Below the pieces are notes generated by a model. The model searched no databases and was not told the origin of the DNA. It worked only from the letters and a program-made list of their open reading frames with translations. 64,000 nucleotides of DNA. It comes from Lates calcarifer. Lineage: Eukaryota > Chordata > Actinopteri > Centropomidae. A program made the position numbers and the translations under genes. Positions 22,174 through 33,600 of the stretch are shown here, one piece after another (positions within the stretch are counted from its first letter, which is position 1; each line of letters begins with the position of its first letter). The stretch covers positions 1,836,222 through 1,900,221 of the forward strand of contig NC_066833.1 in the NCBI RefSeq assembly GCF_001640805.2, in the 5' to 3' direction.

Positions 22174-22302
22174 CATCATGGCTCTTCTTCTGGCGGCCAT
22201 GTTTTCTTACATCTGTTTCTGTTTCCTCTGCTCTGTCCATCTCTCTCTGAAGGCTCAGTGTTAAACACTGATGAGGTGACCCAGTGACCATTACCCCCGA
22301 TA

Positions 22303-22309
<7 letters not shown>

Positions 22310-22340
<31 letters not shown>
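22310..22340. repeat. (CA)n microsatellite
   Basis: About 15 CA units, in reverse-complement orientation to the GT array 140 bp upstream. Confidence 0.97.
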
Positions 22341-22342
<2 letters not shown>

Positions 22343-22472
22343 TGATAACGGCTGGTCTCTTGAAGACCCAGATGTTGTGGGATTTAATGCATCACTACCA
22401 CTGTTATTGTGTGTCTGTGTGTTGCCCTCTTAACACTGTGTTTCCTGCTGCCGAGCATGTCTGACCTGCTGC

Positions 22473-22482
22473 GTGTGTGTGT

Positions 22483-22515
<33 letters not shown>
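22473..22515. repeat. (GT)n microsatellite
   Basis: GT run broken once by 'gtca' near 22482. Confidence 0.95.
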
Positions 22516-22516
<1 letters not shown>

Positions 22517-22594
22517 CTAAAAGCAGCAAAGAGTTAAGAAGCTTTGTGATCTGTTGAAGTGCTTAAAGTGAGTGGGAGAGCGAGAAACTGACAG

Positions 22595-22732
22595 ACTGAG
22601 GAGGCGACGTCAGAGCGAGAAGGTAAAGAGACGTGGACAAACAGATGGAGCGAGTGGTCGGAGGACGGGCAGGGGGAGAGAGAAGGATTTTAAAAATCCC
22701 AAAAGAAGGCAATGAGACAGAGAGAAGAGGGG

Positions 22733-22768
<36 letters not shown>

Positions 22769-22918
22769 GGTTGGTGGATTAAGTCGGGTTAGAGAGGATT
22801 AGTGTCTGTTTTGGTTTGGTAGTAAAATCACATCCATGTCAGTCACCACTGGCTGCTGCTGACACGCTCACTCGCTGCAGAGCAACCTGACCAACCTGGA
22901 CCTGAGGAGGAGGAGGAG
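22595..22918 (+). other. mpp4: Candidate 5' untranslated exon of mpp4
   Basis: Purine-rich sequence, including an (AG)n run at 22739-22767, ends in a consensus donor: 'gag' then 'gtgagc' at 22919. The first coding exon of mpp4 (24595-24639) is preceded by a good acceptor only 14 nt before its ATG, so an upstream non-coding exon must exist. This is the best candidate in the preceding 2 kb. An ATG at 22836 opens only a short upstream frame. No TATA box is seen. Confidence 0.3.
22739..22767. repeat. (AG)n microsatellite
   Basis: About 14 AG units read directly. Confidence 0.95.
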
Positions 22919-23009
22919 GTGAGCTGGCCTTATTTTACAGTTGTGACTGTTTGTAAGCAGGTGTATGTGTGTTTATGTGTGTGAGAGAGCTCGTGCTCGC
23001 AGCTCTGTC

Positions 23010-23225
23010 AGGCCGGACTGAGTCTCAGCGGTACAGTGACGATGCTAACGTGCTGGAGGAACACGACAAAGAGCCCGAGGTGTTGACCTGGCCTCCAAAC
23101 TCCCCAGATCTCAGCCTGATCCAGCATCTGTGGGGCCTGACCTGTGGTGTGTGGCACTGGGACATTGGCAGCGGATCCTTTGGGTCCTGTCGCAGGGTGG
23201 AGGGTCTCCATCCACTTGTCTGACC
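23010..23225 (+). pseudogene. Tc1/mariner-like transposase fragment in a high-copy repeat
   Basis: The plus strand translates to WPPNSPDLSLIQHLWG (about 23090-23135), close to the WPPxSPDLNPIEHLW block around the second catalytic Asp of Tc1/mariner transposases. Flanking phrases ('ggaacacgacaaagagcccg', 'gaggtgttgacctggcctcc') are those of a repeat common in fish. No intact transposase remains. Confidence 0.55.
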
Positions 23226-23679
23226 TCATGACCAACAAAAATCCTGTTACCTGGTTCAACCTCTCTGAGTTTCCAGATGCTGCAGTGCTGTGTTCGTGTT
23301 GTTTGAACAGATCTGACTCCAAAAAACTATTCAGTGTCATTCTGCTGCTTTCACTGCAACAAGAAGGAGAGGAAATGGCTGCATAGCTAAGGTGAATAAG
23401 TCTGGCCATAGCTAGCTCTTTTTGTTATCTTTGTGCAGCACAGAAAAGGGACCAGTGACAAATTAAACATGAAGATGTGGCTCAACGCAAGAAACACCCT
23501 GTAAACCCCATAGTTCATATCAGGGGGACCTGCTTTCACTACCGATGTGAACGTTAGCTAGGTTAGCTGGCTAACGTTAGCACCTGCTGGCGTCAAACTT
23601 TGTTTTTCCTCATGTTTAAGAATTCTAACTAAACTTATCAACTGCAGCCATTTCTTCTTCATGGGACTCAACTCCGCAG

Positions 23680-23890
23680 CATTACTGGGCTCGTTGTCGT
23701 GTTCCTCAAGACATTTCTGAGCAGCTGTTGGACCCTGCCATTGGGGAGTGCTGTTGCCATGGGGGGGTATACGATAGTGTTTAGGTGGTGGTACATGTCA
23801 AAGTAACGTCCAGATGAATGAAGGAGCTGAGGTTTCCCAGCAGAACACCGGACTGTGACCAGATGATCAGTGTCACTTGTGACTGACTGA
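23680..23890 (-). repeat. Second fragment of the same high-copy repeat, opposite orientation
   Basis: 'ctcgttgtcgtgttcctcaa' at about 23690 is the approximate reverse complement of 'gaggaacacgacaaagagc' at about 23056. It continues with 'ttaggtggtggtacatgtca' and 'ggtttcccagcagaacac', further parts of the same repeat. The two fragments form a broken inverted pair. Confidence 0.55.
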
Positions 23891-24594
23891 TCATCCAGTG
23901 TTTTGCTCTAATGGCTGGATGAAATTACAGGTAGTTTTAATAAAAATGTATTTCAGCGATGTGCAGGAAACTTTGTAAAAGAAAGGGTGAAGGGATGAAC
24001 CTGAACCTTTTCCCCATCCACAGGTTTCCTCGCAACATCAGTGTTACCACGTCCAGTTTGCCATAAATAGGTTGGTTGTCTTCCTACATAACACATGACA
24101 TTTATGGGAATAATTCATCTCTGCTAAGGGATTAGTTAAATCTTGACCATCTGCTTTACAGAAGAGTCAGACACAGATGGTTCATGTGTACGATTTTACA
24201 GTTGAAAACTACAAACAGATCCATAGTTATCAAAATATTCCTGCAGTTAAAACCAGTGCACAACTACAAACACCTCAGAGTTTGAGGTAGTGTAGTGTTT
24301 TATAACCATCTAAAGCTTTAGTAGTGGTGTCCTTGACGCTCTGACATGCTCAGTTGATCTTTGATGACTTTCAGGTTTGTTAACTGAAGCTCTTCTTGGA
24401 CAGTGTAAGTGGAAACGGAAGCTGAGCCAAGATAAGAAGCTAAGGAGGCGACGTATCCTCAAATTAGCCCACATTTAGTAACCTGCTGCTGTAAGAGGAA
24501 GAACCAGAATAACACGAGCTGAGCAATGACGGAGGCACAGTTTTCTACACACACGACAAGGTTATTTAAAGTTATCATTGTTATTTATTTTCAG
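23891..24594. other. Intergenic or mpp4 5' region, no gene seen
   Basis: Nothing coding is recognised. If 22595-22918 is the first exon of mpp4, this stretch is its first intron. Confidence 0.4.
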
Positions 24595-24608
24595 CACAGT
24601 GGGTCTGG

Positions 24609-27600
24609 ATGATCACCATGAGACACGCAATGGAGGACGGTGAGACACGCACACATACACACATATCCTTGTATCAGCCTCTGTTAGACCTTTCTATACC
24701 TGATCAACATTCATTGTCTTACTTGGGTTCAGTCTTAACCCTGAACTCAGATCAGATCCTGACCTGATCTTCATTTGAATTTAATCTCATCTAAAACCTA
24801 ATTCAGATGGTATTAGTGTCTGTCAGCAGGGCCGGGGATCCTCAGTTATGTTAATCCTGTCTGGTTCAAACATGTCTGTTTTTCACCTTCTGCTCAGGAG
24901 AAACCTCCAACCTCAAACATCTGCTGTAAAATTACAGACTGATAAATATATATATTTAATCTGCTGGATGTTGGAGTCCACTGAGATTCATCGTGTTTTA
25001 TGCTCCAGTGTTACACGATCTGAAGTGGTGCATAAAATCAGTGCACCGAGACTCGTCTGTCTGAAAAATAACCTTGTCAGAGCTCATGGTGATTAAATCT
25101 TAATCACATTCACACAAGTGACACATTCAGAAATAAGAAGTACAGCAACTAGTTGATCTGTTAGACTGATGCCAGAACACAGGATGCTGCTGGAATACCA
25201 CTGGCCTCCATCTCCATGTTAGTGTGTCTGTGTTACTGTGATAGGTACTGTTTACCTTCCAGTAACAGTATCTGCATGTACTTCTTCCACCACTGGAAAC
25301 GTGATCACTGACAGTAACACAGACAGCTGACTAACAGATCTGGAGGCAGTGGTATTCCAGCAGCTCCTGGTTAAAGTATCCTGATTTTTGTCACATGAAA
25401 GTCCTGGAACACAGACACAGTTTTATACTCTTTTAGATCCTTTAACCATCAACCATAACCAACAGTTTGGTTATGGTTTAAGGCAAATAAACAAAGGTTA
25501 TGAGTAAAGGAAGTTATTAATTAATCATTAATTACACCAGGAAAGTTCCTAGGGATGTCAGTCATCAGCTGAAGTGGAGGTAGGTCTAAATGAAAACTCA
25601 AGGTCATCAGGAGAAACTTGAATGTCCACATTTCATGGCAATACATCCTAATGCTGCTGAGATATTTCAGTCAGAACTGGTCCAGTGTTGGACCAGTGGG
25701 CAGACAGACCTTACCACCTGGAGAGCCAAAACACTACTGTGGTCAATGCTCTCAAACGTCTGTATGTGCAGGTGTCAGCGAGGTCCTGTCCAGTGTGGTG
25801 GACGACATTGGTCAAGCCGTGAGCAGAAACGTCAGTGGAGCTCAGCTGCTGCATGAACTACTGTGTGCACCGTGGCTGCGTGCCCTGCTGAAGGTACAAC
25901 CTGAATCAACAGGTGTGCATGAAAAACAGACTCAGCATCATTGAAGTGATGTATCACTTCCTGTTTTCTCTCGCCAGATGTACGAGTGCCTGTTGCAGTT
26001 CCAGAGGTTGACACCCAGCCCATTTCTGCCTTACGCCTCAGGACTCTCACATGAGGTGACTACACCAAGCTTCCACTGGAGGGTGTAATGATACATCCAG
26101 CTGTTGTTACGTTTCTAGCAATGTAAAACACAAACAAAACGTGATCTAACCATGGATATATGATCAACACACTGATGTCCAACTTTACTAGTTAAAATGT
26201 TTTCTCATTTTCAGTCCATACAACAGCAAGAACAGGACTTTTGCAGGATATAGCCCCCTCAAAAAAAAAAAACAAAAAAACTGAAAGTCAAATTCAGCGT
26301 GTTAACAAACTGTGACTCTGCTGCCACACCTGTTGAACCTCTGATCTGCTGATATTATATTCTAATAATAATGTTTCCAACCTTTTCCACTGTCTCACCA
26401 ACATACTCTTGAGCTCAGTTTGAGGAAAGTACTGACCTTACAGTTTATTTAAATCTGCAGTGTTAGCCTATAATTCTGTGTTGGCATCCATCAGATCATG
26501 ACTGTAATACAGAACGTCCGCCATCCGTCAGCTGAAGCCAGAGAGCTCTACAGCCTCCTCAGCTCACCACACATACAGGTCTGTAGATCATTTTATAAAG
26601 TCCTATACAGACCCTAAGCCCTTGTGTAGCTCATATTTGATGCTCTTTTTTAACACCTGGACCTGTTTCTGTCAGGCCCTTCTGTCGTCCCACGACAGTG
26701 TAGCCCAGTCAGACTATGGACCTGTCTTGCCCCCCCTGCCTAATGAGTTACCTGAGGATGAGGAGGCCATGAGGATTGTTTGTCTGGTGAAGAACAACCA
26801 GCCACTGGTGAGATGGATTCCTTTCACATTCCTTTCCACAGATTCCTTTTTACTTCTACACTTAAGTTTGTTTTTTTTAAGAATATGTGATAGGAAATTG
26901 TTCTAATGGTCTCAGCTTTCCACTGTAGGAAAATTAGACCGTCCTGGTGTAGTCATTGCAACCCGTGTTGTAGATTCCTGGACTCTTGTGGTGTTCATGT
27001 ATGTCTGCAACAGTGGCTATGAATCTGACTCAAAGGATAACTCTGGTATTTTTCAGCCTGGGCCTTATTTTCTCATGTTTTTATGCGCAAATGATTGATT
27101 GGGACAAAAATGTTTGGAATTGGTGCAGAATCATGCATTTGTCCACATTAAAGTATGTCCGCTAAAAAATTTACCACTGACAGACTCAGATTGTTATTAT
27201 AAGAGTGACAACATGATGACAGGATTCCTACAGAGACAGAGCTTTTTATTAAAGAGGAAGATCCTTTTAGTTTAACCAGAAACATCTCTATCACTACCAG
27301 ACTCCATTGACAAAAACAGGAGGTGTGTGGTACTTTTACCTCTATAAAGTATCTGAATACTTCTTCCAACGCTAGTGGTAGTGAGGCAGTGGTATTCCGG
27401 CAGCTCCTGTGTTTGATTTGAGGTGTAAAGAAAAGCTCTTTTTTAAGCCATAAAAAATTCAGTTTCTTATCTTTCATTCAACAAGAATGGAGGAGAGCGC
27501 AGAGCGAGTATAGGAGACGGAGTGGGAGTGATTCGTAGCCATTGGAGCAGTCTGCGTCGCCTCACACTGGAGCGCCTTATCCCTGCCAGAAGGGCGTGGT

Positions 27601-30600
27601 CGGGGGAGGAGCTCAGCGTGACCGAATGTGAAGCCAGGCTTTTGCCCATCCCCAGAGGAGACCAGTCACGGCCCTTCCTCCCCCGCTATCAGTCAACAGG
27701 AAGCTGCTGCTTGTGTCCGCAAACCACAGAGCTTTGGAAGAAAGGGCTCAACCAATCAGCTCCCTCTGTCTTTAGTCCCACAACTTGCACTGGTAAGAGG
27801 AGGAGGAGGAGAGGAAGACAGTCAATCCATGCAATCATCAATCATTTGATCATTTCTTCATTCAGTCATTCTTTGTCTGATCTATCATAAAGCCATCTGG
27901 TCACCAAAGGAGCAACAGTGAAGAGGTTTACAGGGTCAGTATTTATCAGAAGTGCTCGTTAGGAATTGGCTTGAAAGTGAATCAAAAACCATGTTAGTGT
28001 TTATTAAAGAAGCCTGAAGTGGACATATGAGCTTCTGGATAAATAGAAGCTCAGTATCTTCACTAACACATTATGACTATCCCTTCATTCAACCTACCAT
28101 TTCTGCATTCTCCATTCCTTTGTCCAAAAGTCCATGGCAAAGGCCAGTTTATCAACAGTTCGTCTCTCTTGTATCTTTATCTTCACCAATCCTCAACCGT
28201 CACCACGTCAAAACAAATCTGTGTCACCTCATCAGTTTTTTTCATCTTACCATCATTTGGTTTCTTTTTCAGTTCATCCTGAGTTATTGTTTCAATTATG
28301 TGTAGTTTGCTTCTCACTGCCACTATTTTTGCCGACCTTATCTCTTCATCCTCTCTACATGGAGGTTCATTTTCAGAGAAACCCAAACCCAATGGGGGAG
28401 ATGGTGTCTCTGTTGGAGGAAGCAGTGATGACTACGCCTACCCTCCTCCTCCAGTCCCAGCTTATAATCTCAGTCTCCCCAACTCCCCCATCTTGTACAA
28501 AAAGGGGGCTACAGGGGGACACTCAAGGAACATCCCAACACCCGGCAGGGCTCCGTCTTGTCCAGGGATGAGCCCTCTTAGAGCCCAGACAGCACCTTCC
28601 AGTCCTGCTGCTCCTCGCTCCACTTGTCAGCAGGGTGTTAGCACCCTCCCCACCCCTGGCAGGCAAACTGGACCTCATAAACGTGAAGAGCTTCTAAATC
28701 AACCCTTCTATTACCCTACCACTCCACATCATGATGGGTGCCAGAATCAACCAAAACAGACACGAAACGAGCATCAGCGATCACAGCGCCAGCATGCTCA
28801 GCTTCCTGAGCTCACCAAACAGTGCAGCATGGAGGAGCTCAGGTTCACCGTTCAGACAGTGGCCAGCAGCATCGAGCACGGTACTCAGGACGTTCGCCAT
28901 CTTGGCCAGAAGATGGTTGCAGCAACAGAAATGATCACAGGCAACGTGGAGGAGAACGCCCAGGCACTCAATCTGCTGGCTGAGGTGGTTGACAAGCTCC
29001 AGGGGCTCATTGTGGCTGGCAAACACCTTGAGTCGTCACCCCAAAACAGGCTGAAACAGCAAACTCCTCCTCCACCTCCTCCAAGGGTCTCCTCCTTCTC
29101 TCCAAAAATGGTCCGCAAACCTCCCACGCCCTATCCGCGGCACCGGTCATCCTCCTCCTCCTCTTCTTCTTGCTCCTCCTCTTCTTCGTCCACGTCTCCA
29201 GAGTCCAGAGTCCAGAGTCCAAAACGAATGAACGGAAGCACTAAAAGGACAGTGGTGACTTTTGGTGCCACCCGTAGGGCAGGTGGTAGTGGTACTAATG
29301 GACAGGTGAGGCTCAACAATGGATCAGTCTCTAGAGCTCCTCTGGAAGATGAACAACACTGTAACAACACAGGCTGCTTGACAGGCAAGAAGAAGAAGAA
29401 GAAATAGGCCAAAAACAAACTGTCTCCTCTTCTTGTTTGCTCTGGTTTTGGAAATAGACTGAAACTGACTAAAACACAAGTAGTTCTTTAACTTTTTCAC
29501 AATGACAAGATTACAAGAACATATTTCACCAAAGGAAAGACGTAGATCACAATTTTTTGTTAAAGGAACAAGGTTTTATTTTTGTCCATGCACCAGAAGC
29601 AGACTTTATCAGTTCTCCTTTTAAGAGACAGAAGTTTTTTTATCACTAGATCTATCACTTGAGGTGGAAATAGCCAAATATTTAAAAGGTACATAGAAAT
29701 TACATTTTCTCAATCCACATTTCCTATTTTGTCCTCAAAATTGTGACCATCATCATCACCATTGTCGTCTCTCTTTCCCTTTCTCTTTGAGTCGCTCCTC
29801 TTCTCAAAGAGTCTGTCCATATGTTAAGAGCAGGACAAGACAAATCTATATAGCAACATATTGTAGTACCCTATCATGTGATGCATTATTGTCACACAAT
29901 CGATTGATAGCAAGATGAGCACTGAGTCCAAACCTTTCTTATGTTGCAGTGATGACAGTTACCTTAATTTGCAGACAGAAACTCAGGCCCATTAACTCAT
30001 TGCATGCTTTAATGCACAAATGGATGCATTGGGACATTGTAGTTGCCTGATCATACAGTAAGGTAAATTTGGGTGTCATCTGCACAATAACAATGCACAG
30101 CGTTTCATTTTCATTCCTGCTGCAGGCTGCAAGATCCAGGATACATTGTTACCTACATTTCTGGAAACTTTCCAGAAATTTTTTATGGGAAGTTGAGCTG
30201 GGAAACTTTGGAAACATTCCAAGTTGGAAAGTTTCTATGGGAAATAATGGGAATATAACGGAATTAACTGGAAATTTGGGGTAATTTATACAAACTGTAT
30301 CATGTAAAAACATATGATACAGACATATGTTGTCATAAGCAGACATATGTGCAAACCAATACAAATTTTAAAAAATGAAATTTTTGACTCGTGAGTAGAA
30401 CTTCATTGAACAACAAAAAAACATGAATAAACAGATTTCCTATGATCTCCTCCCAAAAATGTCCCATTCAGCGTCACAGTTACACTAGCTGGCACAATGA
30501 TAGCTAGCCTCTTAAATTGTCAATGAAATGGTGTTAGCAAGCTTAAATTTTGCATTTCTGATTTACCGGCTAGTTAGCTAATGTATAAACAAACACTGAT

Positions 30601-33600
30601 TTATTTTTTGCTCATTAAACTAAAATACCACAGATCAAATGTATTTACCCCAGTTTTTTCAGCTACATTCAAGTTTCCCAATAGGCTAACCTGCAATTTA
30701 TTACCGTTGATTCCCATATATTCCTGTTAATTCCTATACATTCACGGAATTCATGGAAAGTTGCCACCTTTGAAAATCAACTGTCCCAGTTTAGGCCAAG
30801 AAGAAGAATCTGTGGAGTAAAAAAGACAATTCTTTTCTTCACTATCCATCACGAGAACAACAGTATTATAATGACATTTTTTTTAATGGCAGCATATATG
30901 GGTTAAACAAAAGAGGCCCAAGGTTTGACCCTTGGCGAACTCTACATATCAAGTCAGAGATATGACTCCTGTGTCAGAGATATGATTTCAGTCGATCATA
31001 GACCTTCCAGTATTTGAGCCTGTCTAGGAGAATTATGTGACTTAAAGGCTTCCTTCATCAGTTGCTTTCATCCAGTCCTCCATTTGTATCGCTTCTCCAT
31101 TGACATTCTGTAACCCTGTGTTCCCCCTCCCTCCTTTATACAGAGCTGGTAGTCTCTGCTGCTGTAGCCATTAAATGTGGTTAAATCATGGTTTAACTGT
31201 CTGTCTGTTAGGGGGCAACTATAAGGAGGGACGAGGAAACAGGAGAGATCTACATCGCCAGGGTGATTCATGGAGGACTGGCCGACCGCAGCGGTGAGAT
31301 AAAATATATGTGTTTGTGAGTTAATGAGAGATTGATTTGCAGACACCCCATAACAAAAGATACAATACCAGAGATACAAAATGATGTATTAAACATGGTC
31401 AAAATGTGCAGTAAAATGGCTTAACTTGACTTAAATATGTGTCTCAGGCCTCCTCCATCCTGGTGATCTGTTGGTGGAGGTGAACGGTAGTCCTGTGGTG
31501 GGTCTGGAGCCAGAGCAGGTCATCCAGATACTGGTAGGTCACCAGAGGTAAAGAAACAAAAATAAATGTGCAAGCATAAAGATGGCCAATGTTCTGCTAG
31601 TTCATACTTTGACTCTTCAACTCTCTACATTGTATATGTCCAATGGATTGCTTCTGTCCCTAATAACTAACCTCTTCCATCTAAAAGCCTGCTCACTGTA
31701 AAGTCTATAAAGACTCCACTTAAGACCATCTTAGATTAAGACCAGGTGTAAGCCCAGTTAGAGCGACTGGCCCCTGAGCAGTCCATGAAGTAGGTAAAGT
31801 TTGTATCTTTAATGATGCTGCCTATCAGTAATTATAATAACTTAAGTTAGTTAAGTATTCTGAAACAGGTAATTCTGCATAATGAATACTCTTACTTTTG
31901 GTCAGTACATCTGGATGATAATACTTCTGAGCTTTAACCTAAATAAATTGTTACTAATAGAGCATATAGTAATGGAGTATTTCTACACTGTGGTGTTCTT
32001 ATTTGTATGTGACTGAAGGATCCACTTCCTCCATCACTGGACATGGCATACGTGATTTTTAATTTTAATTTCCTGTGATGAAAAGACGTTAAGAAAATAA
32101 GTATAATAAGTGGATGAAACTGTTTTGGTGTGAAATGTTTGTGTATGCTCATACTTGTGATAAACATTTGATTTTTATATTCATTTCTTTTTTGTGTGTT
32201 TTGCTTCCTGTCAGATCAATTCTCAGGGAACTATCCTGTTTAAAGTCATTCCAAATTCAACTCACAGCAGCAGCAGCAGCCAGAAGCTGGTAAGAAACCT
32301 CAACCAAACATCCTCTACTGCCCTCTCACAGCGATGGCCAATATCACAACTAACTACATCTTGAATCACATAAGGCTGCTAATATCTCTAGAACATATAC
32401 TGGACCTTTAACTGGACCTTCTCTCTGAACAACTCCTGTCTTAAAATATGCTAAACTGGCAGCTCATCACCTCAACAGTGAAGACATCTATTTACTAATA
32501 AAAGAAAGCAACTTACAACTAAGTAGTAAGTAGAGAGCTGCTACATTCAGATTTTCTTTTTTTTCTTTCTCTCCGTCTGTCAGGTGTACATGAAAGCAAT
32601 GGTGGACTACTGCCCCCTGCAGGACTCCTCCATCCCCTGTCCTAATGCAGGGATGGCGTTCAGCAGAGGAGACCTGCTGGAGGTGGTCGACCAGTCGGAT
32701 GGACAGTGGTGGCAGGCCAGGAAGCTGCCCCGTGTAACGTCCTGCGCCGGTCTGATTCCTTCGGCCAGCATGCTGAAGAGGTGACACCACACACATCCTG
32801 TATACCTGAATACAGGCTGCAGACATGTGGTGATAACCTGCTGCTGGGACACATCTAAGATCTGATATTATGATGTTAACAGAGAAAAGCTTTCACTCTC
32901 ATCACTTCCAGCAAACCTCAAAGAGCCATACCCATGTTTTAACTGATTTACTGCAAATCCTTTAAACTTTCTCTCTTTCTGAAATGTGTTTTTCCAATTT
33001 TACATTTCAGTATGTTAAATGTACAAGTTATATATTCTGTTAATGAACATCATGTCGGTGTAGCTCATCATTTCAAGATAATGCAGCTGTAAATTTAAAA
33101 GATAACTCCACTGTAGGCTCAGATTGTTCTTCTCAGTGTCTGACAACATGATGATAGGATTCCTACAGAGACAGAGCTTTTTATTAAAGAGGAAGATCAG
33201 AAATATGTCTGTGTTACTGAGCAGAACACAGGAGCTGCCGGTAAAATTCCTGTTTTTATCAATGGACTCTGGTAGTGATATATAATTTCTTCTGTCAAGT
33301 TTCACTTGAACTGCAGCTGAATATCACATTTATCATTTCACTGAAGCTATTTAAGATCTCTGTCTCTCTCTCTCCAGTAAACAAAGGGAGCAGTGGTGGT
33401 GTCAGCCATTACAGGTCCATACCTGCATCAGACCCTGTGAGGACTCATCATTATTATCATTATTAACTGACCTCAGTGTATGTGTGCATCTGCAGATTGT
33501 AGCAGGAGAAGAGTCAATATTTCAATCCCCAGCCTGGCAGGATAGAGATGGTTTATTTATTTGTTGGTTTTTATAATGGTCTGATATTTCCTTCCTGTCT

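Noticed and set aside
22106..22339. Frame of Cys-Val and Thr-His repeats
   Set aside because: Translation of the GT and CA microsatellites.
27622..27792. Alternative frame of the first nested exon (phrase [19 protein letters not shown])
   Set aside because: Protein-like to the eye, but it ends in phase 0 and would meet a stop at 28569-28571 in the next exon; the other frame fits the 342-codon exon.
28134..28571. Plus-strand frame of 145 codons overlapping the nested open frame
   Set aside because: Different frame from the long exon; it would need the intron to be coding and stops soon after the acceptor.
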